DNA of 37,456 nt from Defluviitaleaceae bacterium (GCA_009784575.1 WRBK01000005.1:1-37456); one strand, 5' to 3'. Shown: positions 1 to 9,053, counted from the stretch's first letter. Notes: generated from the letters alone by a model not told the origin. Program-made: numbers and translations.

Positions 1-112
1 GAGTTTAGCCTGACCTTGCTCGAGTTTAGCCTGACCTTGCTCGAGTTTAGCCTGACCTTGCTCGAGTTTAGCCTGACCTTGCTCGAGTTTAGCCTGACCT
101 TGCTCGAGTTTA
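1..112. repeat. Perfect 21-bp tandem repeat, five copies plus a partial
   Basis: The unit gagtttagcctgaccttgctc occurs five times without a mismatch at 1-21, 22-42, 43-63, 64-84 and 85-105, followed by a 7-base partial copy. It may continue beyond the left edge. The unit is seven codons long, so gain or loss of copies keeps the minus-strand frame open. It codes for the heptads of the protein at 1-168. Confidence 0.97.
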
Positions 113-168
113 TCAATTTTAGTTACAAGTGTTTCAAGTGTCGCAAGAATCTTTTCTTCATTATTCAT
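1..168 (-). CDS. Small coiled-coil heptad-repeat protein, C-terminus beyond the window
   Basis: An open frame starts at ATG 168-166 and runs off the left edge without a stop (56 codons visible). It has a good ribosome-binding site (AAGGGAGA) and its own promoter. The first 21 residues are hydrophilic (MNNEEKIL...) and lead into five exact copies of the heptad EQGQAKL, each encoded by an identical 21-bp unit. Leucine at a fixed heptad position predicts a continuous alpha-helical coiled coil. Small Firmicute proteins that begin in a similar MxNEEKIL style and contain such heptads are known, mostly of unknown function. No specific role can be given; the C-terminal part is missing. The frame is seen directly; its expression is inferred from the start signals. 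Confidence 0.75.
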   Translation of the reverse strand, partial: MNNEEKILATLETLVTKIDKLEQGQAKLEQGQAKLEQGQAKLEQGQAKLEQGQAKL

Positions 169-194
169 AAACAATCTCCCTTATCCAAACCAAG

Positions 195-205
195 TATGCT
201 ATAAT
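195..205 (+). promoter_or_regulatory. Extended -10 promoter of dnaX
   Basis: TATGCTATAAT contains a perfect TATAAT (200-205) with the TG extension. No good -35 is present at the right distance, as is common for extended -10 promoters. The predicted transcript starts near 212, about 37 bases before the dnaX ATG. Confidence 0.6.
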
Positions 206-232
206 TGTATCATATAAATTAATTAAAATCAA
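204..232 (-). promoter_or_regulatory. Promoter of the heptad-repeat gene
   Basis: Read on the minus strand: TTGATT (232-227), 17-bp spacer, TACAAT (209-204) preceded by TGA, which makes an extended -10. It lies about 35 bases upstream of the ATG. Its -10 overlaps the -10 of the divergent dnaX promoter by two bases. Confidence 0.65.
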
Positions 233-248
233 GAGAGAGTGTGACGCA

Positions 249-1751
249 ATGACATACACGGCACTATACCGCAAGCTACGCCCCACATCCTTTGCAGACA
301 TTGTAGGGCAAGACCATATCAAGGCAACATTGATAAACCAAATAGAGCATAACCGCATAACCCACGCCTATCTTTTCTGCGGCACACGCGGCACAGGCAA
401 AACCACATGCGCCAAGGTTTTTGCGCGGGCAGTTAATTGCGAAAACCCGCAGAGCGGCGAAGCTTGCGGTACATGTAAGAACTGCGAGGACATAGCAAGC
501 AGTGCCAGCCTTGATGTAATAGAAATAGATGCCGCCAGCAACAATGGCGTAGACAACGTTCGCGAGCTACGCGAAGAGGTGCGTTATCCTGCTATGGGTC
601 GATATAAAGTGTATATAGTTGATGAGGTGCATATGCTTTCTAGCGGAGCATTTAATGCCCTGCTAAAGACATTGGAAGAACCGCCCCCACATGTCATATT
701 CATCCTTGCCACCACCGACCCGCACAAAATCCCTGCCACCATTCATTCGCGCCTTATGCGCTTTGATTTTCATAGAATCAGCACAACCGAGATGGAGGCG
801 GCACTTGCGAGATATATGTCAGAAGAAGGTATAGTGGTGTCACCTGATGCGCTAGCCTATGTAGCCCGACTTTCGGATGGTTCTATGCGTGATGCCCTTA
901 GCATTTTAGATAGGTGCGCTTCTTTACATTATGGCGAGGAAATAACATTGGAAAGAGCGCGGGATATCACGGGTTCTGTGGATGATGCTGTGTTCTCAGA
1001 CATGACGAACGCGCTCATCAGCAAACAAACCGATAGATGCCTTGCCATCATAGAAGATTTATCTGCTAAGGGCCGCGATTTCACACAATTTACGCAAGAA
1101 ATGCTATCACATTTGCGTGGTCGCTTAATAGCCGCCACCACGCAAAATTTAGTAGGCTATGATGATATAATGCGCCTAATAGCCGCCTTTTCAGAGGTGG
1201 CAAAAAGTATGCGCCAAAGCACAAACGCACGCCTTGCGCTAGAGGTGATGTGCATAGAAGAAATCGTAGGCAAACCGAATAGCAGCAGCGAAAACCACAA
1301 TATCACTCATAGTGGCGGCTCTCAGCAGCTCGCCCCTAGGCAACAAGCCATCCCAAAACAACAACCCGAACCGCCCAAATCCCCCAAGAAAAAAGCCATC
1401 CCAGACGATATACGCAATGTCCTAGCAGATTGGCAAAGCTTCATATCAGATTTCGAGCCAAGCTTCGCACCCTTTATAGCAAAGACCAAGGCTGGCTTTT
1501 TGGAGGACGAACATCTATATATCGTCTGCTCCGATATCTTCACAGAAAGCCATCTGCGCAATCGTGCAGATTATGTCGCAGAGAGACTGCTAAAACGCTA
1601 TGGGCTAGAGTTTTCAGTAAATATTATCGCACAGAATTTCTATGATGATAGACATCGCAAAAAGTATAATCTCACAGATGACTTTAATTATGAAGATAGC
1701 GGGATGGAAAAGCTAAAAAGTGCTATAGACTTTGAGATTGAAGAGGGATAG
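249..1751 (+). CDS. dnaX: DNA polymerase III subunit gamma/tau
   Basis: Clamp-loader ATPase that opens and loads the sliding clamp at the replication fork; 500 aa. The AAA+ module shows Walker A GTRGTGKT (about residues 45-52), the four-cysteine zinc module typical of DnaX (C64, C73, C76, C79), Walker B with VDEVH, and the sensor/arginine-finger region TTDPHKIPATIHSRL. The usual SRC motif reads SRL here. A Pro/Gln/Lys-rich stretch (about 355-385) separates the ATPase from a tau-like C-terminal domain. The start is preceded by AGAGAGAG. The usual ybaB-recR partners do not follow; a hairpin and a regulator gene do. Family assignment is firm. Confidence 0.97.
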   Translation: MTYTALYRKLRPTSFADIVGQDHIKATLINQIEHNRITHAYLFCGTRGTGKTTCAKVFARAVNCENPQSGEACGTCKNCEDIASSASLDVIEIDAASNNGVDNVRELREEVRYPAMGRYKVYIVDEVHMLSSGAFNALLKTLEEPPPHVIFILATTDPHKIPATIHSRLMRFDFHRISTTEMEAALARYMSEEGIVVSPDALAYVARLSDGSMRDALSILDRCASLHYGEEITLERARDITGSVDDAVFSDMTNALISKQTDRCLAIIEDLSAKGRDFTQFTQEMLSHLRGRLIAATTQNLVGYDDIMRLIAAFSEVAKSMRQSTNARLALEVMCIEEIVGKPNSSSENHNITHSGGSQQLAPRQQAIPKQQPEPPKSPKKKAIPDDIRNVLADWQSFISDFEPSFAPFIAKTKAGFLEDEHLYIVCSDIFTESHLRNRADYVAERLLKRYGLEFSVNIIAQNFYDDRHRKKYNLTDDFNYEDSGMEKLKSAIDFEIEEG

Positions 1752-1759
1752 TTGCCGTA

Positions 1760-1798
1760 AAGTCCAAGTCCAACACCCTAGGACACCTTTGGACTTTT
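1760..1798 (+). terminator. Possible weak terminator after dnaX
   Basis: AAGTCCAA (1760-1767) pairs with TTGGACTT (1789-1796), and an inner GTCC/GGAC pair can extend the stem. The T run is only four bases, so termination may be inefficient. It starts 8 bases after the dnaX stop codon. Confidence 0.4.
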
Positions 1799-1937
1799 GA
1801 ACTGATTGAACAAAATAGCGCAATCATAGGTTTTATTCAATGAACCCAATACTTTAATAGACTAATGTATAATATTTTAATTTATCTTGTATGGCAAAAG
1901 GTCATCCGCTCAATACAGCCAACTTTATAGATACTGC

Positions 1938-1970
1938 ACGATAAATCGTAGGGGCGGCTCTTAGCCGCCC
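1938..1970. repeat. Double palindrome, possible dispersed repeat unit
   Basis: ACGAT-AA-ATCGT (1938-1949) is followed at once by GGGCGGCT-CTT-AGCCGCCC (1952-1970), a perfect 8-bp stem with a 3-base loop. The sequence stands out as GC-rich in an AT-rich gap. Hairpins of the TAGGGGCG...CGCCC kind occur as dispersed intergenic repeats in many bacteria. Membership of such a family is inferred; no second copy is seen in this window. Confidence 0.5.
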
Positions 1971-2120
1971 ATTATTGTATAGACACATTATCCCGAACAC
2001 GCTCCACAAAAATGCCCCTGAGAATTATACCTTACGTATCCAAGATTTATATACCTCAATTGAACATTACACAAAACCCCTCTTTATCTTACCAAAAAAG
2101 TCGGATACCTCTTTATATTC

Positions 2121-2131
2121 TATGCTATACT
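2121..2131 (+). promoter_or_regulatory. Extended -10 promoter of the AraC-type gene
   Basis: TATGCTATACT is nearly identical to the extended -10 of dnaX (TATGCTATAAT). The predicted start near 2138 puts the ribosome-binding site almost at the 5' end of the transcript. This excludes the longer upstream reading frame from 2012. Confidence 0.55.
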
Positions 2132-2152
2132 AACTTTGGAAGGAGCAAGCAT

Positions 2153-3016
2153 ATGGATATCCTTACCCAGCTAAACGCCGCAGTAACCTATATCGAAGAA
2201 AATATAGAAAATGATTTGGCTTTGGCGGATGTGTCCAAGGTCACATCATATTCGTCATTTCATTTTGGGCGGCTGTTTAGCTATATCGCTGAAATGCCGC
2301 TTTCGGAGTATATCCGCAAGCGCAAGCTTTCCTTGGCGGCACAAATGTTGCAAAGCAGCAACATACCAATGAAAATTTTAGACCTTGCAATAACATATGG
2401 CTACGACAGCGCGGATAGCTTTACGCGCGCTTTTGTTAAACAACACGGTGTAACGCCGTCTGCCGCACGCCAAAAGGGTGTCAGTCTATCCATTTTTCCT
2501 CCGCTTACCTTCCAAATCAAAATAAAAGGGGGCAAAGCCATAAATTGGAGAATTGAGGAACGCGAGGAGTTTGAAGTATTCGGGCTTGAAGGAGTTTTTC
2601 ACAATGATGATACTGACAAAATAGCAATTTTTTGGCAGGAATGCTTGGATAATGGCAGTTATGTCCGCCTATCAGAGGCAGCAAGAGGTAGTGCCTTAAA
2701 TGCCATTTGCAGTTATCGAGAAATTGATGACGAGACATTTCCTTATATGATTTTTGCCGAAATAATACATGATAGCAAGGTAGACGGCTTTACCACAGCC
2801 ACCGTTCCCAAGGCCACATGGGCAGTGTTTAAAAGCGATAAATTCACGCCCGATAAAACTGGCGAAGAAATCCCAAATCTCTACAGCCGCGCATATAGCG
2901 AATGGCTGCCCACATCTGGCTACAATAAGGCAAATGGGTCAGAGATGGAGATTTATTATGAAGATGAGGATGGCATGTGTTATGAAGAAGTTTGGATACC
3001 TGTCATAAAGCTATAA
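2153..3016 (+). CDS. AraC-family regulator with GyrI-like effector-binding domain
   Basis: A 287-aa DNA-binding regulator. The N-terminus (about 1-105) is a double helix-turn-helix of the AraC/XylS type with family hallmarks (FHFGRLF, YIRKRKLSLAAQML, YGYDSADSFTRAFVKQHGVTPS). The C-terminal 170 residues fit the GyrI-like/Rob-type effector-binding fold. Proteins of this layout often sense toxic or hydrophobic small molecules. ATG 2153 is chosen because GGAAGGAG ends 7 bases upstream and the promoter lies between this start and the alternative ATG at 2012. It is probably co-transcribed with the serine hydrolase 14 bases downstream, which may be its target or partner. The ligand is unknown. Confidence 0.88.
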   Translation: MDILTQLNAAVTYIEENIENDLALADVSKVTSYSSFHFGRLFSYIAEMPLSEYIRKRKLSLAAQMLQSSNIPMKILDLAITYGYDSADSFTRAFVKQHGVTPSAARQKGVSLSIFPPLTFQIKIKGGKAINWRIEEREEFEVFGLEGVFHNDDTDKIAIFWQECLDNGSYVRLSEAARGSALNAICSYREIDDETFPYMIFAEIIHDSKVDGFTTATVPKATWAVFKSDKFTPDKTGEEIPNLYSRAYSEWLPTSGYNKANGSEMEIYYEDEDGMCYEEVWIPVIKL

Positions 3017-3030
3017 AATAGGGGGTAATA

Positions 3031-4077
3031 ATGAATATACCAGAAAGAATGAAGCATTTTAATGTGCCTGGTGTTAGTGCAACATATTTTGATAATGGAA
3101 AAGTAGGCTGGAGCAAGCATTTTGGGACACTTGAAAAGAATACGGATAAAAATGTAAATGATGATTCCATTTTCCATGCTTGCTCGATAAGCAAGATGAT
3201 TACTGCTTTGTGTGTCCTAAGGCTGATGCAAGATGGAGCATTGGATTTGCATAAAGATATAAACGAATATCTGACCTCATGGAAAATGCCCGATAATGAA
3301 TTTACCACAAAGAAAAAGGTCACATTGGCTAATTTGTTGGCACATCAAGCAGGGCTTTATGATTGCGAGGGCAGCTTTAGCCCATATAAAAACGACGATG
3401 CAATCCCAAAAACAATTGATATTTTAAGAGGCACAACTCCTTACTGTCCCGAAGAAGTCCGCGTAAAATATGTCCCCGAAACAGATTGCGAATATTCTGA
3501 CGCAGGCTATTGCATAATAAGCCAAGTGCTACAGGATGTTTTTGGCGAGACAATTCAGCAGATTGCAAAAAGGATTATTTTTGAGCCACTAGGCTTAAAA
3601 CAAACCTTCTTTTGGGAGATAGACAAAGATTCATATGGCAATATTTCCATACACAACTGCGCCGTTGGTCATAATAGCAGCGGCGATGTGGTTGATGGAA
3701 TTAGGGCAAGCTACCCTAACATCGAAGGCGCTGCACTATGGACAACAGCAAACGAGCTGACAAGCATCACCCTTGACCTGCTCAAATCCTATCATAGCAA
3801 TAGCGGCTCGGTGCTAAACCAAGAAATGGCGCAATTAATGCTGACCCCATATGGCTGTACAGATGATGTGGGCTTGGGCATATTCCTTTTTCTTGACAAA
3901 GACGACAAGAGCGAATCACACTTTATGTCCCAAGGCTGGGGCATCGGTATGCAATGCAAGCTTCGTGTTTGCCACGAGAGCCAAAGGGGCATTGTCGTGA
4001 TGACCAATTCAGACCCTAGCATGGACCAGACCGAATCTCTGGTAGGGGAAATAATCAATCACACTATGAGCACATAA
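3031..4077 (+). CDS. Beta-lactamase-fold serine hydrolase (class C / penicillin-binding-protein-like)
   Basis: 348 aa with the SxxK catalytic motif (S52-I-S-K55) in the context FHACSISKM, and YSD at the position of the YxN motif. The C-terminal segment has SQGWGIGMQ where an (H/K)xG-like motif is expected. The family includes esterases, D-aminopeptidases and carboxypeptidases; real beta-lactamase activity should not be assumed. There is no clear signal peptide, so the protein is likely cytoplasmic. The start follows AGGGGG. It lies 14 bases after the AraC-type gene, probably one operon, and ends in a strong hairpin. Confidence 0.88.
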   Translation: MNIPERMKHFNVPGVSATYFDNGKVGWSKHFGTLEKNTDKNVNDDSIFHACSISKMITALCVLRLMQDGALDLHKDINEYLTSWKMPDNEFTTKKKVTLANLLAHQAGLYDCEGSFSPYKNDDAIPKTIDILRGTTPYCPEEVRVKYVPETDCEYSDAGYCIISQVLQDVFGETIQQIAKRIIFEPLGLKQTFFWEIDKDSYGNISIHNCAVGHNSSGDVVDGIRASYPNIEGAALWTTANELTSITLDLLKSYHSNSGSVLNQEMAQLMLTPYGCTDDVGLGIFLFLDKDDKSESHFMSQGWGIGMQCKLRVCHESQRGIVVMTNSDPSMDQTESLVGEIINHTMST

Positions 4078-4078
4078 T

Positions 4079-4116
4079 AAATATCCCGAAGCTTAACTCT
4101 AAGCTTCGGGATATTT
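4079..4116. terminator. Strong bidirectional terminator
   Basis: A perfect 17-bp stem (4079-4095 with 4100-4116) and 4-base loop, with A/T-rich ends on both sides. It sits between the convergent serine hydrolase (stop 4077) and noc (stop at 4119), so it can serve both strands. Confidence 0.9.
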
Positions 4117-4118
4117 AT

Positions 4119-4958
4119 TTAGTATGTCACAAGCACCGTAATTACACATCCATCCTTGCCCTCTTCCACCTCATATGTGGCATTAACGCCGCTATCCTGC
4201 ATAACATCCACAGCCTGTTTAATGGTATTCGTAAAAATGCGTATGTCGCGTATATATGCCTTTACATTGCGCTTTGCAGCCGTCTTTTTCTCCTGAAAAT
4301 TAAGGACTTTATCTATGTATTCCTCGGTTTTTTGCACGGTTAGATTGTTCGCCACTATGCGTTCTACAATCTCCATCATAAGCTTTTCCGCCTGCGCCCC
4401 TTCGCGACTTTTCATAACTTTTAGCAAAGCCCGAGCGTGCCTTTCAGATAGACCGTTTTCAATAAGAGCCTTTTTTACCTTGCTTGGCAATCTCAGCAGT
4501 CGTAGTTTATTCGCTATGGTCGACTGATTTTTCCCTAGTTTTCTTGCCAAGTCATCCTGTGTTAGGCTATGCTTGCTTATCAAAAAGAAAAATCCTTCCG
4601 CTTCCTCTATGAAATTCAAATTTTGTCTTTGCAAATTCTCCACAAGAGCCAAAATAGCACTTTCAGAATCAGTTATGTCCACAATCACGGCAGGTATGGT
4701 GGTGATATTGGCTAGCTTTGTGGCACGTAACCTACGCTCACCCGCTATTAATTCATAGCCCACATCCGTCATGCGCACACTAATAGGCTGCATCAAGCCA
4801 TACTGCTTTATGGATGTAGCCAAATCAACCAATGCCATGGGTTCAAAATGCCGCCGCGGCTGAAATGGATTGGGCAAAACCATCTCTACAGGCAAATTGT
4901 ATATCTTGTTATCTGAATGCACTTCATGGGGATATTCCAAATTTCTTGCTGTATTCAT
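4119..4958 (-). CDS. noc: Nucleoid occlusion protein, ParB/Noc family
   Basis: 279-aa CTP-dependent DNA-binding clamp protein. The ParB N-terminal domain shows GERRLRA (73-79) and ENLQRQNLNFIEEA (107-120), the CTP-binding motifs, followed by a helix-turn-helix (about 131-165) and a C-terminal dimerisation region. Four residues that separate Noc from ParB specificity by spacing read Q145, K151, R156 and R173, the Noc set (Q, K, R, R). The position after rsmG is also typical for noc. The N-terminus (MNTARNLEYPHEV) does not look like the amphipathic membrane-targeting helix of Bacillus Noc. It has its own promoter and a strong terminator. A ParB role cannot be fully excluded. Confidence 0.87.
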   Translation of the reverse strand: MNTARNLEYPHEVHSDNKIYNLPVEMVLPNPFQPRRHFEPMALVDLATSIKQYGLMQPISVRMTDVGYELIAGERRLRATKLANITTIPAVIVDITDSESAILALVENLQRQNLNFIEEAEGFFFLISKHSLTQDDLARKLGKNQSTIANKLRLLRLPSKVKKALIENGLSERHARALLKVMKSREGAQAEKLMMEIVERIVANNLTVQKTEEYIDKVLNFQEKKTAAKRNVKAYIRDIRIFTNTIKQAVDVMQDSGVNATYEVEEGKDGCVITVLVTY

Positions 4959-5001
4959 ATACCTATCTCCTCCAAAAATGTAATATTTTGCCTTTTGTAT
5001 A

Positions 5002-5031
5002 ATAATATCACATTATTTTCGGAAATGTCAA
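5002..5031 (-). promoter_or_regulatory. Promoter of noc
   Basis: Read on the minus strand: TTGACA (5031-5026), 18-bp spacer, TATTAT (5007-5002) with a TGA extension. It lies 43 bases upstream of the noc ATG, so noc can be transcribed separately from the rsmG operon. Confidence 0.75.
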
Positions 5032-5048
5032 CCCATTTTTTGTAAAAT

Positions 5049-5717
5049 TTAGATTATTTTCCTAATTTTTATCAAACTATGGACTATATCGCTGTTTGGC
5101 AGCGTGATTTCTTTGATATCCCATACCTCTCCGCCTAAATTTTTGACTATGCGGCGAGCCTCTTCTAGTTCTTCAGTGTAGTTACGCCCCTTCATTGCAA
5201 TAAATTCGCCGCCCAGCTTTACATATGGCAAGCAATATTTCGAAAGCTTTGGCAAGCGCGTTACCGCTCTAGCAGTGACATAGTCAAAACCCTCCCTATA
5301 CTCTGGCTTCTGGCGTATTAGCTCCTCTGCCCTAGCATGTATACAGCTCACATTTTTAAGGGACAACAGCTTTGCAGCCTCTTCCAAAAAGCGCACTTTC
5401 TTCATTGTGGAATCCACCAGCGTTAAGCTAACATCCTCACGCGCAATTTTAATAACAAGCCCAGGGAAACCCGCCCCTGTGCCTATATCGATGATGCTTG
5501 TACTGCCCGCTACCCCAATCTCACCAAGCAATGTAAGCGAATCCAAAAAATGCTTAACAATAATCCCTTCATCATCCACAATGGACGTGAGGTTGACTTT
5601 TTGATTGTATTCCTTTAAAAAATCCTTGTATACCAACAGCTTATCAGCAGCAGTATTGTCTAAGGCTATGCCCAACTCACCTGCGCCATCAAGCAACATC
5701 TTCTTTAAATCATTCAT
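5049..5717 (-). CDS. rsmG: 16S rRNA (guanine-527-N7)-methyltransferase
   Basis: 222-aa S-adenosylmethionine-dependent methyltransferase that makes m7G527 in 16S rRNA. The SAM-binding glycine motif [10 protein letters not shown] is clear, followed by VTARAV and FIAMKG as in RsmG/GidB. The start at ATG 5717 (MNDLKKMLL) overlaps the mnmG end by 8 bases and fits family length; a longer frame to 5774 lies inside mnmG and is not used. It is translated as the last gene of the mnmE-mnmG-rsmG run. Loss of rsmG function is a known cause of low-level streptomycin resistance. Confidence 0.95.
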   Translation of the reverse strand: MNDLKKMLLDGAGELGIALDNTAADKLLVYKDFLKEYNQKVNLTSIVDDEGIIVKHFLDSLTLLGEIGVAGSTSIIDIGTGAGFPGLVIKIAREDVSLTLVDSTMKKVRFLEEAAKLLSLKNVSCIHARAEELIRQKPEYREGFDYVTARAVTRLPKLSKYCLPYVKLGGEFIAMKGRNYTEELEEARRIVKNLGGEVWDIKEITLPNSDIVHSLIKIRKII

Positions 5718-7629
5718 CTGCCCTTTTCTCCATATGTTTTCTGCGCTCCATATACACAAGCAAATTCGACACATCAGCAGGATTCACACCCGTTATGCGG
5801 CTTGCTTGCCCTACATTTAGCGGCTTTATCGCATTTAGCTTTTGCCTTGCCTCTAGCCGCAAATTATCTATAGTGCTATAATCGAGGTCTTGCGGCAACT
5901 TACGCCCCTCTAGCTTTTTAAATTGCTCCACCTGTTGCATTTGCTTTTGAATATAACCTTCATATTTTATGGCTATATTCACCTGCTCCGCCACATCTTC
6001 AGGCAATGCAGGTCTATTTGCATCCACATCTGCCAACACCGCATATGTAAGCTCTGGACGCTTTACTAGCTCTATTAGTTTCATGCCAGATGTCATTTCA
6101 GAGCTATTATGTTGCTTCAAGAGTGTGTTAATTTCATCGCTAGGCGCAATAGTTGCTTTGGATAATCTACGGATTTCTTCATTGATTAACCGTTGCTTTT
6201 CCAGCACCTTTTGATATCTATTTTCATCAATCAAATATCCATAACCCTTGGGCGTGAGCCGCAAGTCCGCATTATCTTGCCTTAACAAAAGGCGGTATTC
6301 TGCGCGCGAGGTCATCATGCGGTATGGCTCATTGCTGCCTTTTGTCACTAGGTCATCAATCAGTACGCCAACATAGCCCTCAGAGCGGTCTATGGTCAGC
6401 GGCTCTTTGCCCAACACGCCCGCCGCTGCATTTATGCCCGCCACAAGTCCTTGTGCCGCCGCCTCTTCATAGCCGCTAGTGCCGTTAAACTGTCCAGCCG
6501 AAAAAAGACCCCTTATCGCCTTAAACTCCAATGTTGGTAATAATTGTGTTGCATCTATACAATCATATTCAATGGCATAACCAAAACGCACTATGCGGCT
6601 ATTTTCCAAGCCAACCACAGAGCGGTACATGGCCATCTGCACATCCTCTGGCAAAGATGTACTCATGCCAGAAACATACAGCTCATTCGTATTTTCGCCC
6701 TCTGGCTCAACAAAAACCTGATGGCTCGCTTTTTCCGCAAAGCGCACCACTTTATCCTCAATGGACGGGCAATAGCGCGTAGCCGTGCCTTCAATGTCAC
6801 CAGAATACATAGGCGAACGGTGCAGACTAGCCCTTATTATCTCATGTGTACGCTCATTTGTATGCGTAAGATAGCATGATATCTGCGAGCGCGCTATATC
6901 TGCGCGATTATTTTCAAATGAAAACGGCGTAATTTCTTCGTCACCATTTTGCTCCACCATTTTTGAAAAATCCACGGTAGATGCATCTATTCGCGCTGGC
7001 GTGCCTGTTTTAAAGCGATAGAGCGTGATTCCTAGGCGTTCCAAGCTATCCCTAAGAGGCAGAGAGGGCGCAAGCCCATTTGGCCCAGAGTTCACACTAA
7101 CCTCACCCCAAACACATCTACCATTTAGGTATGTACCAGTGGCTAGCACAATAGCTTTACAAGGATACAAAGCCCCCGCTACGCTAATAGCCCCCGTAAC
7201 AATGCCACCTTCAACCACTATATCCGCCACTTCCGATTGCACAAGCTGCAAATTTGGCGTAGCATCCAGCATCCTCCGCATCTCTTGCGAATAGCGTTGC
7301 TTATCCGCTTGCGCACGCAAAGAATGCACCGCAGGTCCTTTACCCGTGTTTAGCATTCGGGACTGTATATAGGTTTTGTCAATATTTTTACCCATCTCAC
7401 CGCCTAGTGCATCTATCTCCCGCACCAAATGCCCTTTTGATGTCCCACCAATATTTGGATTGCAAGGCATCATGGCTATAGAATCCATATTCATAGCAAA
7501 TAAGGTAGTTGTGCACCCCATGCGCGCCGCCGCCAGAGCCGCCTCACATCCCGCATGACCACCGCCTATCACTATCACATCCACGGGTTCAGCTGTATAT
7601 AAAATTTCTTTGGTTGTTCTCATATCCAT
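5710..7629 (-). CDS. mnmG: tRNA uridine-5-carboxymethylaminomethyl modification enzyme MnmG (GidA)
   Basis: About 639-aa FAD-dependent enzyme that, with MnmE, installs the (carboxymethyl)aminomethyl group on wobble U34 of certain tRNAs. The FAD dinucleotide-binding motif [19 protein letters not shown] is near the N-terminus. Further signatures are [22 protein letters not shown], the GYEEAAAQG stretch and [17 protein letters not shown]. The start at ATG 7629 follows AAGG by six bases; ATG 7623 two codons later is also possible. It begins 12 bases after mnmE and overlaps rsmG by 8, consistent with one operon. Confidence 0.97.
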   Translation of the reverse strand: MDMRTTKEILYTAEPVDVIVIGGGHAGCEAALAAARMGCTTTLFAMNMDSIAMMPCNPNIGGTSKGHLVREIDALGGEMGKNIDKTYIQSRMLNTGKGPAVHSLRAQADKQRYSQEMRRMLDATPNLQLVQSEVADIVVEGGIVTGAISVAGALYPCKAIVLATGTYLNGRCVWGEVSVNSGPNGLAPSLPLRDSLERLGITLYRFKTGTPARIDASTVDFSKMVEQNGDEEITPFSFENNRADIARSQISCYLTHTNERTHEIIRASLHRSPMYSGDIEGTATRYCPSIEDKVVRFAEKASHQVFVEPEGENTNELYVSGMSTSLPEDVQMAMYRSVVGLENSRIVRFGYAIEYDCIDATQLLPTLEFKAIRGLFSAGQFNGTSGYEEAAAQGLVAGINAAAGVLGKEPLTIDRSEGYVGVLIDDLVTKGSNEPYRMMTSRAEYRLLLRQDNADLRLTPKGYGYLIDENRYQKVLEKQRLINEEIRRLSKATIAPSDEINTLLKQHNSSEMTSGMKLIELVKRPELTYAVLADVDANRPALPEDVAEQVNIAIKYEGYIQKQMQQVEQFKKLEGRKLPQDLDYSTIDNLRLEARQKLNAIKPLNVGQASRITGVNPADVSNLLVYMERRKHMEKRADE

Positions 7630-7640
7630 CACCAACCTTA

Positions 7641-9032
7641 TTATTTCCCCAAGCAAAATTCCGAAAAAATCTTCTCTATCAACTCTTCGTCTACGGCAAT
7701 GCCTAATATCTCGCCAAGTGCCGCATATGCCGCCTGTATATCTATTGCCACAAAATCCACATGCAGCCCCGTGTCTATAGTTTCTATGGCGTGCACAAGG
7801 CTGTTTCGCGAACTATTAATGAGCGAGATATGCCTTGCATTCGTCACCAAATCATCTCCATACTCCATTTGCCCTTGCAAAAACATATCTTTAATTTTAT
7901 CGCCCAATTCATCTATTCCTATGTGGTTTTTAGCAGAAATTTCAATAATGGATGATTCACCAAACTTATCTGTCAAATAGTCCTTGTCTATCCCCTGCGG
8001 CAAGTCAGATTTATTTATTATCACTATAACATTTTCCCAATCTTCATTTACAATGCTCGCGATTTTATTATGCTCAAAGGGTTTAGACCCATCAAATACC
8101 AGAAGTACCAAGTCTGCCCTCACACTTTCTTTAAGCGACCTAGCAACCCCTTCACTTTCCACCAAATCATCGGTGTCTCGTATACCAGCTGTATCAGCTA
8201 GTTCCAAAAAGATGTCGCCTATCTTTATTGTCTCACGCAGTACATCCCGTGTTGTGCCTGGTATATGCGTAACAATGGCTCTATCCTCCCGCGCAAGTGC
8301 ATTTAAAAGTGAGGATTTACCTACATTTGGCTCGCCAATTATGGCTGTTTTTATGCCATCTCGTATGATTTTCCCTGCCCTCGCCACATCAAGCAACTTG
8401 TTCAGTTCACCAGCTATGGGTATTATCTTAGTTTTAATCTCCTCCGCAACAATGTCCGCTTCTTCATGCTCAGGATAGTCTATTGCCATTTCTATCCGCG
8501 CTAAAAGCGACACAAGCCCCTCACAGGCTTCACTGAGCAGGTGAGCAAGCCGTCCTTGTAGCTGATTTACAGCAGATTTGTGTGAAAGTTCGGATTTTGC
8601 ATTGATGATGTCCATTGTTGCTTCTGCCTGTGAAAGGTCTATGCGCCCATTCAAAAAGGCTCTTTTGGTAAATTCTCCAGCCTCCGCTAGTCGCGCTCCA
8701 TGCTCCACAAGCAACATCAAGACCTTTTGCGTTGCCATAGCCCCGCCATGGCAGTTTATCTCCACCACATCTTCACGTGTAAAAGTCCGCGGCGCAAGCA
8801 TAACGGAAACCAAAACTTCATCAACCTTTTCGCTCATACCGCCGCAAATCCAACCATAGTAAACCCTATGGCTTTTTGGTTTGCCAGCATCTTTCCATTC
8901 AAATACCTTTTTCAAAATATGCAGACTGCCCTTGCCGCTCATCCTGATAATAGAAATAGAGCCGCCAGTAGGCGTTGAAACCCCTACAATTGTATCATCC
9001 ATATTCAATTTGTTTAATGCACTAACACTCAT
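7641..9032 (-). CDS. mnmE: tRNA modification GTPase MnmE (TrmE)
   Basis: 463-aa potassium-dependent GTPase, partner of MnmG in wobble-uridine modification. The N-terminal formyl-THF-binding domain ([16 protein letters not shown]) is followed by a helical domain and an inserted G domain with [22 protein letters not shown] and NKSDLP. The C-terminus ends FCLGK, the family CxGK signature. ATG 9032 is chosen because AGAGGA lies 9 bases upstream; the frame reaches back to 9080, but that part overlaps a terminator-like hairpin. The upstream hairpin suggests partial transcriptional separation from jag. Confidence 0.96.
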   Translation of the reverse strand: MSVSALNKLNMDDTIVGVSTPTGGSISIIRMSGKGSLHILKKVFEWKDAGKPKSHRVYYGWICGGMSEKVDEVLVSVMLAPRTFTREDVVEINCHGGAMATQKVLMLLVEHGARLAEAGEFTKRAFLNGRIDLSQAEATMDIINAKSELSHKSAVNQLQGRLAHLLSEACEGLVSLLARIEMAIDYPEHEEADIVAEEIKTKIIPIAGELNKLLDVARAGKIIRDGIKTAIIGEPNVGKSSLLNALAREDRAIVTHIPGTTRDVLRETIKIGDIFLELADTAGIRDTDDLVESEGVARSLKESVRADLVLLVFDGSKPFEHNKIASIVNEDWENVIVIINKSDLPQGIDKDYLTDKFGESSIIEISAKNHIGIDELGDKIKDMFLQGQMEYGDDLVTNARHISLINSSRNSLVHAIETIDTGLHVDFVAIDIQAAYAALGEILGIAVDEELIEKIFSEFCLGK

Positions 9033-9053
9033 GTAAAACATTCCTCTGTTTTG

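Larger units (their letters stand above)
1752..2152. other. 400-bp gene-free stretch between dnaX and the AraC-type gene
   Basis: No convincing coding frame is seen. It holds the weak dnaX terminator (1760-1798), an AT-rich part with an isolated TATAAT at 1868-1873 but no clear gene behind it, a compact GC-rich double hairpin (1938-1970) and the extended -10 promoter of the next gene (2121-2131). An upstream ATG at 2012 is in frame with the regulator but lies before its promoter. Confidence 0.6.

Noticed and set aside
1-112. CRISPR-like array of short direct repeats
   Set aside because: The 21-bp units abut without spacers and encode exact heptads in frame; this is a coding tandem repeat.
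2012-2152. Longer N-terminus for the AraC-type regulator from ATG 2012
   Set aside because: The extended -10 promoter and strong ribosome-binding site lie just before ATG 2153, and the extra residues do not look like a domain.
3031-4077. Antibiotic-resistance beta-lactamase
   Set aside because: The fold and SxxK motif are shared with many esterases and peptidases, and no export signal is visible, so a resistance role is not supported.
7984-8478. 164-aa open frame on the plus strand inside mnmE
   Set aside because: It is antisense to a firmly identified gene and has no motif or start signal; a shadow frame.
8768-8786. Second parS-like site around CACGTG in mnmE
   Set aside because: Only the core and a few flanking bases match; it lies inside coding sequence and is not a palindrome beyond the core.
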